64,000 nt of DNA from Bradyrhizobium diazoefficiens (GTDB taxonomy: Bacteria; Pseudomonadota; Alphaproteobacteria; Rhizobiales; Xanthobacteraceae): NCBI RefSeq assembly GCF_016616425.1, contig NZ_CP067101.1, positions 5,890,001-5,954,000 of the forward strand. Direction: 5' to 3'. The notes beneath the pieces were generated by a model, which saw only the letters and a program-made list of their open reading frames with translations, ran no database searches and was not told where the DNA came from. Made by a program: the position numbers and the translations under genes. Shown one piece after another: positions 54,963 through 64,000 of the stretch; position 1 is the first letter of the stretch, and each line of letters begins with the position of its first letter.

Positions 54963-55633
54963 TTAAAAACGAGTCACGCTGATTTCGCCTTTGCCCGTTT
55001 CTGCGCTCCGGTCGATCACGGTGAAACCGGCTGCGCGCAGCACCGAATCAGTTTCAACCTGAGGCATGGCGTCGAAATCTACCACATCAGACGCCTGCGG
55101 GGTGAAGCCGTCGCGCCATTTCTGAAGCTCCGTCGAGGTGAGCAACGCGACAGGCTTTGCGAGCAGCACGGAGGTGAGGTGGACGCGCGGCCATTGGGCG
55201 TTGTAGCCACTGGCACCGCGAGCCTTCAGGTCGGCTTCAAAAGCCGTGAGAGCGGCATCCACCGTAAGAGGTGCGTTGCTGTCAGTGCCGTCGCCGCGTG
55301 CCAACTTCTTTGCAGCATCCTGGGCCTCAAAGAACGTCAGCACGTCTTTGCCGTTCGCTTCGTCGAAGTTGTCGCCGACCCCGACGACCTTGGTCCAGTA
55401 CGCGCCATAGCCGTTCGAAGCTTTCACCACCCAAGCGCCGCTGCTCTTGTTGCGCCGGTACATCAGCGAGATGCCGCGCGCGAGCGAAGGCCCTGGATAG
55501 GGCTTGCGACGAACTGGGAGTTTCAAACGCGCGCTGCGGCTCTCAAGCGCGCTGTGACGAACTTTGCGGGCCGTCTGTGTCCCCGGTTTTGTCCCAATGG
55601 TGTGCGGGAATGCATAAAGAAACGTAGGGCATT
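54963..55633 (-). pseudogene. Truncated tyrosine-recombinase (integrase) N-terminal part
   Basis: From an ATG at 55633 the frame reads into SALESRSARLKLPVRRKPYP, LARGISLMYRRNKSSGAWVV and KASNGYGAYWTK, then a SAM-like core-binding domain (LTVDAALTAFEADLKARGAS) and LLTSTELQKWRDGF. This is the usual N-terminus of a rhizobial phage-type integrase. The next 50 residues diverge and the frame stops, so the whole catalytic domain (R-H-R-Y) is missing. Relic of an integrated element. Confidence 0.7.
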
Positions 55634-55949
55634 ATGTGGTGAAAATCCCAATGGACTCAACAGCGTGCAGAGCCCATTGGAGGTCGCTCGGACCTACCCG
55701 CAGGTTTATTTTTCCCCTGCGCGAGAAGGGGATCGGCCGTGCAAGGCCCCAGCGGCCGAGGTACTCTGCTCTGGTGCTGCTACTCGCGGCAATGCTTGCT
55801 GAGCTTCGAAGTCTCGCATCAGTCGATACGGCCCAACCGTTGCGGGTCGGCCAACTCGACAACGTGCCGCTCGATGCATCGAGCAGCTTCGGGGAAATTT
55901 TCGCCAACAAAATCGTGCTGAATGTCCGCGAAACGCGATAGGTCTGAAG
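55634..55949. other. Decayed DNA
   Basis: No supported gene between the integrase relic and the small pseudogene. Confidence 0.3.
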
Positions 55950-56126
55950 TCTCAGATCGAAAGCTGCTTTCAGTTCATCGAGAGCGACGTCGAGAATCGA
56001 TTGTGGATCCTTGCAATTACCGGTTTTTCCCTCTCTCTCAGGATCCCGACGATGGTTTTCGACATCGGGACATCCCGGCTCTCGGCAGGTCGACTCGTTA
56101 ACCGAGACAGTCGCGTCATCCGACAA
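55950..56126 (-). pseudogene. Small conserved protein relic with compensating frameshifts
   Basis: One minus frame gives MSDDATVSVNESTCREPGCP and DVE. The next frame gives TIVGILREREKPVIARIH. The first frame then resumes with SILDVALDELKAAFDLRL. Joined, they make a coherent protein of about 60 residues of a type seen in Rhizobiales, function unknown. Two one-base shifts break it. Confidence 0.5.
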
Positions 56127-56486
56127 GCCCGACAGTTTCTGTTTGCGGCTTCAATTGCTGAACGGCTTGAGGGTCCCGGCCTTCTGGACCCCGCCGCCCG
56201 ATAGGCTAAGGCAATTCGTGCATGCCTTTGGCGTCCGAACGGATTTGCGAGGGCTGGCGGCCTCAGGATCGCAACGGACAAGCTCCAATGCCAGGCTGCA
56301 GCTTGATAGATCAGCCCTGCCTTCGATCGGACTTGGAGCAGTGACTTGGGCCTGACACTGCTTAAAGCCTGCCGCACAAGTTGCGCGATGATGACAGACG
56401 GCTTGTTCGGAGCTCATCTGGTTTCCAGGGGAGTTGTTGCAGCCCCGAATTCAACCAAGCCGCGTTCCGTTTGGAGCTGTGAGCTT
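56127..56486. other. Intergenic region downstream of the porin gene
   Basis: About 360 bp with no supported gene. Confidence 0.35.
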
Positions 56487-58208
56487 TCAATCGAGCCTAT
56501 AAGAGGCTTGAAAGAACGTACCCCAGCGCTCTGTGCTGAACTTCGAAAGCCCAGTCTCCGTGGTTCCAGGGCCACTACAGCCTGTGCATGTGATTTCATT
56601 GTCTTTTTTGGTCCACATGGCCCAATAGCGCCCGCCGACGCCGACGCTGAAGTTCTTGGTAAGGAAGTAGGACAACACGCCTTCGACCTGTACACCCCCG
56701 CCTCCGCTCCCGCGTTGATCAATGAATGTGGTCGGCGGTCGCGCAAGGTGATTGTCACGTCCGTTGAAATCGGTCCAAGGCAGGTAAGCGACGTCGCTAC
56801 TCAAACGCCAACGCTCGGTGAGCATGGTTTCGGCGCTTAGGCCGACACGAGGTGCATTCCACTGGGAGTTCTGACTTCCAGCGACCGTGTCGTCATCACC
56901 TGGATGTGGCCGCGAGCATGAACCCATCGGGTTGGCGATCTGTACACAATCGATGGAGTCGGAGCTCTGTTCGTAGTAGGTCCAGCCGATAAAGCCCCCG
57001 ACCTTGTAGTTGGCGCCGCGCAGGAAATCGTAACCTACGTCGGCGATGTAATAGGTGAACCTCCCGTTTGCCTGGCCTGATACCGTGTTGACGTAGGAGA
57101 GGACGTCATCGATGCCCCAATCTTCATCGTTGGTCCTTCCTTTGTCGAAGCGACCGATGCCCATGTTGCTCTTCAGAAACACTCCCCATGGGCTGTCAAG
57201 ACGGCCAAATAATTCCCCCGAAAGTCCGTTGAGACGGTGGTTGGTGAGCCTTGACACAAGAGTGTTCGGATTTCCAGCGGGGCCTTCAACGGGAACAGTG
57301 CTGACGTCCCATTGGAACCGTCCGCGGCTGAGCCAGAGCCGCGAGCCGCCTTCGAACGACCAACCGGCTCCATCAGCAGTCGGCGGCACACCGGCCGTTG
57401 CTTTCGTGAACAACGGCGCATCGGACCGATGCGCATCCCAAGGACCGGCGTCAAAATGATAGTTCAGACCGATCGTTCCGATGTGATAGCTACTAGACAG
57501 GCTCACTGTATTCGCCGGAAGGATTGCGAACGGCGGAAACTGCACCGTCGGAGGCGTTGCGACACTCGGCCCACCGAAATGCAGGTAGTCATATTCGACC
57601 TTGAGCGACCATGCAGACGTAAGCGCTTGCTCGACGCCCAGCCCGATGATGCCACCGACCCGACCATAGTCGAAACTGGTGTTCTCCTGAGTCCCGCGGC
57701 CATTGAACTCGTTGTTGTTGACGACATCGCCACGATTGTTTTGCCAAGCCACGCCTCCCTTGAGATAGGCCAGCGTGTAGCCTTGCGGGCCAAACGCATA
57801 ACCGACCCGGCCGGTCCCGGTCGCAAACACGTTGGGACCTGCCTTGCAGTTTGCGCTCACAACAAAACCGGAGGCGGCGAGGCAAGTATTTGTGCCCTCG
57901 GAGACAGCACCGCTGGCATCGAGTTCGACGCCAAACACCCAGCTGTCTTTCTGCCAATTAAGGCCTATCTGACCACCTGCGAGGAACACTGGGGTGTCAA
58001 CGATGCCGCCATAGATCGAGGGACCGTAGGGATTGCTGAACGAGGTTCGACCGTACCCGCCGCCGACGTGCCCGCCAATATAGCCTCCGGACCAGCTCCA
58101 CACCGCCGCTGGCAATTGCACTTCTGGCTTAAGGTCTGCCGCATTCGCTGCACTGCTTGCGACGAGCGCAATTGTTGCGACTCCCGAAAGAAGAGCTCCA
58201 GATCGCAT
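56487..58208 (-). CDS. Large outer-membrane beta-barrel protein (Omp25/RopB-like N-terminal domain plus second barrel-like domain)
   Basis: About 573 residues. The signal peptide MRSGALLSGVATIALVASSA ends at ANA-ADL. Residues about 30-270 form an Omp25/RopB-type barrel opening SWSGGYIGGHVGGGYGRTSF and ending GTIGLNYHFD, the normal closing strand. A second half (about 290-573, beginning GWSFEGGSRLWLSRGRFQWD) has its own alternating strands and ends FFQASYRLD. The protein is twice the usual porin length and looks like a fusion of two barrels. A fragment of the first half recurs at 47530. Confidence 0.85.
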   Translation of the reverse strand: MRSGALLSGVATIALVASSAANAADLKPEVQLPAAVWSWSGGYIGGHVGGGYGRTSFSNPYGPSIYGGIVDTPVFLAGGQIGLNWQKDSWVFGVELDASGAVSEGTNTCLAASGFVVSANCKAGPNVFATGTGRVGYAFGPQGYTLAYLKGGVAWQNNRGDVVNNNEFNGRGTQENTSFDYGRVGGIIGLGVEQALTSAWSLKVEYDYLHFGGPSVATPPTVQFPPFAILPANTVSLSSSYHIGTIGLNYHFDAGPWDAHRSDAPLFTKATAGVPPTADGAGWSFEGGSRLWLSRGRFQWDVSTVPVEGPAGNPNTLVSRLTNHRLNGLSGELFGRLDSPWGVFLKSNMGIGRFDKGRTNDEDWGIDDVLSYVNTVSGQANGRFTYYIADVGYDFLRGANYKVGGFIGWTYYEQSSDSIDCVQIANPMGSCSRPHPGDDDTVAGSQNSQWNAPRVGLSAETMLTERWRLSSDVAYLPWTDFNGRDNHLARPPTTFIDQRGSGGGGVQVEGVLSYFLTKNFSVGVGGRYWAMWTKKDNEITCTGCSGPGTTETGLSKFSTERWGTFFQASYRLD

Positions 58209-58858
58209 CCCAACACTTCCCTGCATTTGCTCCGTCCGCAACCGAGCGCCCTTAAATTGTCACCACAGCAAACCGCCGGGGGAGACCACACGTTTGCGAC
58301 GCGCGTCCTAGTCCGCCCGGAAAATCACCGCTTGCGATTGGCAATGGTGACCTCAGGAAAGCAAACCGCGAGCCAGTTGAACTCGGCGGTTCTGCAGGCA
58401 CTTCGCAATACTAGTAGCGTCAACTTGCTGACATTTGTCTCAAGGCTCACAATCTACGTTGGATCGCTTGATCGTGAGGCGCACGTGTGGATCGGCGCCG
58501 AAGCATGTCCCTCTATGTCGCATTGATAAGTGACTTATGGCGGCGATCGGGGTCGGGACCCCGCACCGATACACAGACAAGGCTTAGGTCAGGGTTACTC
58601 AAGCCTTTGCGTCAGGCGTCGCGAAGAGTCGTCCGGCCTCGCGATCAACCGGATGGGATCCGGTGCGCACGTCGCATCATGACGAAAAACCTGTCGCCGC
58701 CAGCATGCGTCAGGAACGGCGCTGCCGTTTGTCAGATTTCCGACATCGCCGTTTTCAACCCGACGTGGCTCTGATTTCACCGCATCGAACGCGTTTCGCG
58801 GGTGATTTCGCTCGAGGCGCACGGATGACGCGCTTCAAGGCGACGTGATGACGACCTT
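58209..58858. other. Intergenic region upstream of the porin gene
   Basis: About 650 bp without a supported gene; the porin promoter is expected here. Confidence 0.4.
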
Positions 58859-60091
58859 CTAATCGAATCTTCGCGCAGGAAGCATGCGGAGCGCCGCGAG
58901 CAGCAGCGAACCGTCGTCGGCGAACAGGTCCCAGATCATGATCCCGGCGAGTCCATGGGCGCATGCGTACATCGTCTTGCGTGCGATGGAGAGCGGATCG
59001 TCGTAGCTGATCCATATCCGCCGTTCGGCGTCATAGAGCCACGGCACCTGCGCCTCATCACTCCAATAGCGGCGAAAGCCCCGCTCTTCCGGTCGCCTGG
59101 CAACGAGATCGCGATAATCGATGCCATCGCTCCCTCCCCACTGCTCGCTCGCCCTCGTCCCCGCTTGCAAAAGTCCCGCATTCTCCTGCGGAACGTCTGC
59201 CACAGCTCGGCCATAGAAGGCGACGCCCAGTGTGACCTTGCGCGGCGGCACCCCGGCCCGGATCAAGGCATTCACACTTGCATCGACATTGAGATCGGGA
59301 TTTGGATCGCCTGCACAGGCGAACAGCGGGGCATTCAAGCCGGCAAAAGCCGAGCCCGCATGATAGTCGTAGGCCATCAGATGGATCCGGTCGACCAGCG
59401 GGGTCAGAGCGGCCGCATCCAGATCAACAATTTTATCGCGGACGGCCGATACGGCAATGGTGAGCTCGAGCTCGCTGCGCTCCAATGCGGAAAACTCAAT
59501 GAGTCTTCGGCGAAGCTCCGCAATCAGGAGCGTGAAATTAGTACGGTCCTCGAGGCGCGCGAGATTTCCTGGACGTCCTCCTGAAACGGGAAACTCCCAA
59601 TCGACATCCACACCATCGAACAGACCAGGATACGGACGAAAGAACGCCTCAATAACGGATTGTGCGAACCGCGCGCGCGATATCGGCGTGGCAGCGGTGG
59701 CCGAGAAATATTTCGACCCGCTCCAACCGCCCAACGAAATCAGGATGCGAAGCTCCGGACTGCTCCGCTTCAGTTCGGCGAGTTGGGCGAAATTGCCGCC
59801 GAACGGTGTCGAGGGCGCGGTTCCGTCGCAGGCTCCTGCGTCGAGGCAACGATCCGCAAGTGCAGCCAGTCCTTCTGCCGAAACGGTGCCGAACGCGTAC
59901 ATCAAGTGGGTCAGCTCGCGCGCCGGGATCGTCTTGATGTTTGGACCGCCCGTCCGGGCTTTCCACGGGGCGACATAGCCGGCGACCACTGGCCTCCTGG
60001 ACGGCGTGGTCCGCCCCTGCTGCATCAGTGCGTATCCGCACACGAGCGTAGAAAACCCGGCTGCAGCGAAGGTTCGACGATTAATTGTCAC
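58859..60091 (-). CDS. Glycoside hydrolase family 18 (chitinase-like), exported
   Basis: A 410-residue protein. A twin-arginine-like N-terminus (MTINRRTFAAAGFSTLVCGY) is followed by a GH18 TIM barrel. It has the ISLGGWSGS motif and the active-site signature FDGVDVDWEFP with D159, D162, D164 and catalytic E166, then HLMAYDYHAGSAF and a closing IMIWDLFADDG. It should hydrolyse beta-1,4-GlcNAc polymers such as chitin. In a rhizobial genome it might also act on lipo-chitin signals, which is speculation. Monocistronic. Confidence 0.93.
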   Translation of the reverse strand: MTINRRTFAAAGFSTLVCGYALMQQGRTTPSRRPVVAGYVAPWKARTGGPNIKTIPARELTHLMYAFGTVSAEGLAALADRCLDAGACDGTAPSTPFGGNFAQLAELKRSSPELRILISLGGWSGSKYFSATAATPISRARFAQSVIEAFFRPYPGLFDGVDVDWEFPVSGGRPGNLARLEDRTNFTLLIAELRRRLIEFSALERSELELTIAVSAVRDKIVDLDAAALTPLVDRIHLMAYDYHAGSAFAGLNAPLFACAGDPNPDLNVDASVNALIRAGVPPRKVTLGVAFYGRAVADVPQENAGLLQAGTRASEQWGGSDGIDYRDLVARRPEERGFRRYWSDEAQVPWLYDAERRIWISYDDPLSIARKTMYACAHGLAGIMIWDLFADDGSLLLAALRMLPARRFD

Positions 60092-60683
60092 GGTCTACGA
60101 CCTTATGCTCTCTGTCTGATTGTATCCTGCGCCGTTCGATAACGCGATCACCTCAGCGAGCCTTCGATATGCAACGGCGCTGCTCCTTTCACCCAATCGT
60201 TACGATGTCATTGCGGCATTCGTGATCGAGAGCTGTAGTTGCTGCGCGAAGGATTCAGCTCTCGAATGGCGAGGGTAGACGGCGAAATTGAACGCTCTGG
60301 AGGAAGGCGATGCGTCGACGAGTCGTAGAAGCTGTAACAGCTCTTCTGTGGCTGGCTTCTGGCCGTTTTCTTGCCTGGCGTCAGGCGCGTTATGCCATCC
60401 GAATAAAGCCGCACAGCCGGAATCGGTGTATTGGAACGCATAGGCGGCAGCTACGGCTGCTCTAGTCGCTGAATTGCGCTTCGCTTCTGCGACAGGATGG
60501 GAAGCTATGAAGCGAAACGGTGGCGCGCATCCTACCCGCATCGGCTCCGGACAATGTGAACTTGCTTTCAGGTCTGAGCGGAACCCCTCCTTTTGGTAGG
60601 ATTCATGTTGCAACCAACGCGAGATGCTGAGCATTCTTGCACTTTCAATTAGGACCACCTACAGAAAGTCAGGGAGCTCGAAA
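60092..60683. other. Intergenic region
   Basis: About 590 bp. A minus frame of about 150 codons spans part of it but resembles no family and has no clear ribosome site. Confidence 0.35.
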
Positions 60684-60887
60684 ATGAACGACAATGTGTC
60701 TTCAGCGCAAAGCGATCTGCAGGGACTTAGGCTGATCCGCGCTTTTCTCCGGATACGCGATCCACGCACCCGGTCCGAACTCGTCGAACAAGCCGAAAGG
60801 CTTGCTGCGGAGAAGCCTGCGGGATGTTGTTCGAGCTTGCCCGGTTCACCTGGTTTCGCCGAGCGTCCGGCGGATCCTCTCAATTGA
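60684..60887 (+). CDS. Small conserved hypothetical protein
   Basis: A 67-residue protein starting MNDNVSSAQSDLQGLRLIRA with a GGGAG site upstream. The helical core FLRIRDPRTRSELVEQAERLA resembles small Rhizobiales proteins that often occur alone. The tail after AAEKPAG is Gly/Pro/Ser-rich. Function unknown. Confidence 0.6.
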   Translation: MNDNVSSAQSDLQGLRLIRAFLRIRDPRTRSELVEQAERLAAEKPAGCCSSLPGSPGFAERPADPLN

Positions 60888-60989
60888 TCTCTCGCCTTCT
60901 CGTGTCGCCCAACGCCACGTTCCAGTACCACTTCCGTCTGCCAGTGTAGCAGGAAGCCCCTGACCTGCTCGCAATCGTGATAGCAGGGA

Positions 60990-61590
60990 GCCACGGCAGT
61001 CATCGTCAGAATCACCGGCATCGCGTTCGCATGGCCGCGGGCCGACCCTCGGCGTTCGGCTCGCCGGTTAGAAGCGCGAACATGTCGGCGGGGATCTCGC
61101 CTTCCTTGGACTTGCGCACGCTGGTCCAGTTGGTCCAGAGATCTCACGAAGGCGAGAACAGGGCAGCTCTCCTCGGGAGCGAAGCGGACCCCGGCAGCTT
61201 CTTGCCATCGATAGTGTCGTCCCCCGGAGAACGTCTTGTACGGCACTAGGCAGCGGCTCTCCGGATCGAGCCAGCGCCTCCGGTGCGCGCTCTCACATTG
61301 CGCTGATAGTGCCGCTGGATTCTCAGCAGCTCCTGGAAGTCGACTGGCCTGCCCTTTGCATCAAGCTTCTTGGTGGCGTCATCAGAACCCGGCGCGAGCT
61401 CGGCGTGCTCCAGTGCGCCATCACGAGTCCGAGTCCGCGCGGGATAGTGAGGAAAAATCCTAGGCAGCAACGCAGGTCGCCGGTCCGCTTCTTCGCCGGC
61501 ATGCCGCCGAAGAGCCGAATATCCTGGGCATCTATTTTTCTGCCAGAAACCCTTGCTTCCGGAAAGGACTAGCCCCATGTGAACCCCGCC
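60990..61590 (-). pseudogene. SOS response-associated peptidase (SRAP/YedK-like) pseudogene
   Basis: Pieces in different frames, in order: LFGGMPAKKRTGDLR, RIFPHYPA, LVMAHWSTPSSRRVLM, DATKKLDAKGRPVDFQELLR, SRCLVPYKTFSG, GVRFAPEESCPVLAF, LWTNWTSVRKSKEGEIPADM, FALLTGEPNAEGRP and HANAMPVILT. Together they follow the SRAP family, which senses abasic sites in single-stranded DNA. At least four frameshifts are needed, and the catalytic N-terminal Cys region is not found. It sits directly upstream of groES. Confidence 0.75.
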
Positions 61591-61594
61591 CGTG

Positions 61595-61621
61595 CTAGCA
61601 CTCGCGGGCATCGACTGCTAA
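61595..61621 (+). promoter_or_regulatory. CIRCE element (HrcA operator) upstream of groESL
   Basis: CTAGCACTC, nine bases, GACTGCTAA, against the consensus TTAGCACTC-N9-GAGTGCTAA. Arm length and spacer are exact; the arms show one change each. It lies 44 bp before the groES start, so heat-shock control by HrcA repression is expected. Confidence 0.85.
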
Positions 61622-61664
61622 CAATCTGAAATCATCAACCCAAGCAATTGCTTAGGAGGACTGC

Positions 61665-61979
61665 ATGAACTTCCGTCCGCTTCACGACCGCGTCGTGGTC
61701 AAGCGCATCGACGCAGAAGAGAAGACCGCTGGCGGCATCATCATTCCCGATACGGCCAAGGAAAAGCCCTCGCAGGGCGAAGTGATCGCCGTCGGCCCCG
61801 GCGGCCGCGACGAGAGCGGCAAGCTGGTTCCGATCGACCTCCAGGTCGCTGATCGCGTGCTGTTCGGCAAGTGGTCCGGCACCGAGGTCAAGATCGACAA
61901 CGTCGATCTGCTGATCATGAAGGAAAGCGACATCATGGGCGTTCTCACCGACGCGTCGGCCAAGAAGAAGGCCGCCTAA
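61665..61979 (+). CDS. groES: Co-chaperonin GroES
   Basis: A 104-residue co-chaperonin with the mobile loop [18 protein letters not shown] and the roof region, ending KKKAA. It is preceded by a strong TTAGGAGGA site. It caps GroEL as a heptamer during folding. Expected length for alphaproteobacteria (about 100). Confidence 0.98.
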   Translation: MNFRPLHDRVVVKRIDAEEKTAGGIIIPDTAKEKPSQGEVIAVGPGGRDESGKLVPIDLQVADRVLFGKWSGTEVKIDNVDLLIMKESDIMGVLTDASAKKKAA

Positions 61980-61996
61980 TCCAACCGCTCGCACCG

Positions 61997-63718
<1,722 letters not shown>

Positions 63719-63747
63719 TCGAGCCGTTAAGGCCGACTACGGAATGC

Positions 63748-63778
63748 GAAACCCCGGCAGCGATGCCGGGGTTTTTGT
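63748..63778 (+). terminator. Rho-independent terminator after groEL
   Basis: AACCCCGGCA, loop GCGA, TGCCGGGGTT followed by a T run, 30 bp past the groEL stop. Textbook strong terminator. Confidence 0.93.
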
Positions 63779-64000
63779 TGTTTGCCGAGCATGTTCGACA
63801 GTTCTGCGGAGATCAACCTGCTTAGCGGGCATCGAACATCTGCCGAGTCCATGGCGGTGGCCGGCTGCCTGCGACGAATAACATCGCCTGCTAGCATATG
63901 AAGGACGCCAGTGGCTCTGCGAAAAGGCGATCGATTGAGATGACACGATGTCGCGAGTTTGAACATATCATCGGCATCCTACGATCGAGCGAGATTGGCA
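63779..64000. other. Right-edge intergenic DNA
   Basis: About 220 bp; nothing supported. Confidence 0.4.

Overview
The window looks like chromosomal DNA from a Bradyrhizobium-like alphaproteobacterium (Hyphomicrobiales). The evidence is high GC, a CIRCE-controlled groES-groEL pair, a small DUF3551-type secreted protein, Omp25/RopB-type porins, IS5-family relics and many ABC importers for organic nitrogen and carbon compounds. No rRNA, tRNA or CRISPR array was found.

Layout. (1) 1-12.4 kb, minus strand: a catabolic and import cluster. It holds an SDR (cut by the window edge), class III aminotransferase, aldehyde dehydrogenase, Lrp/AsnC regulator, creatinase-fold M24 hydrolase lacking metal ligands, M20 amidohydrolase, a polyamine-type ABC importer and an Asp/Glu racemase-like protein. 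The set resembles ectoine/diaminobutyrate degradation (DoeA-DoeX-DoeC-DoeD), with an M20 enzyme where the usual deacetylase would be. (2) 12.8-19.0 kb: two paralogous MFS exporters with an extra soluble C-terminal domain, on either side of a quinone oxidoreductase. (3) 19.3-31 kb: a defence island. After a frameshifted thiolase relic come a complete Wadjet operon (jetABCD, plus strand) and, convergent to it, a SIR2-HerA operon with a KTSC-domain gene as its third member. (4) 31.7-38.3 kb: a NitT/TauT-type importer operon with CoA-transferase, citryl-CoA-lyase-like and SMP-30 lactonase genes. It is divergent from an IclR regulator, and the space between them holds two operator-like palindromes. 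(5) 38.5-50.3 kb: a decayed region. Two relics of one IS5-like element, an IS6 relic and fragments of vapC, TetR, PanE, sulfonate-binding-protein and porin genes surround a few intact genes: a DUF3422 protein, a VanAB-like Rieske oxygenase pair and an S10 peptidase. (6) 51-55.6 kb: hipBA with three repeated operators, a membrane/Sel1-like protein and a truncated integrase. (7) 56.5-64 kb: a large porin, a GH18 chitinase, a SOS-associated peptidase (SRAP) relic and groESL.

The strongest biology is the roughly 11 kb double defence island and the two uncharacterised catabolic operons. Many relics carry single-base frameshifts, some of which compensate one another. That fits either slow decay of an accessory region or residual assembly errors.
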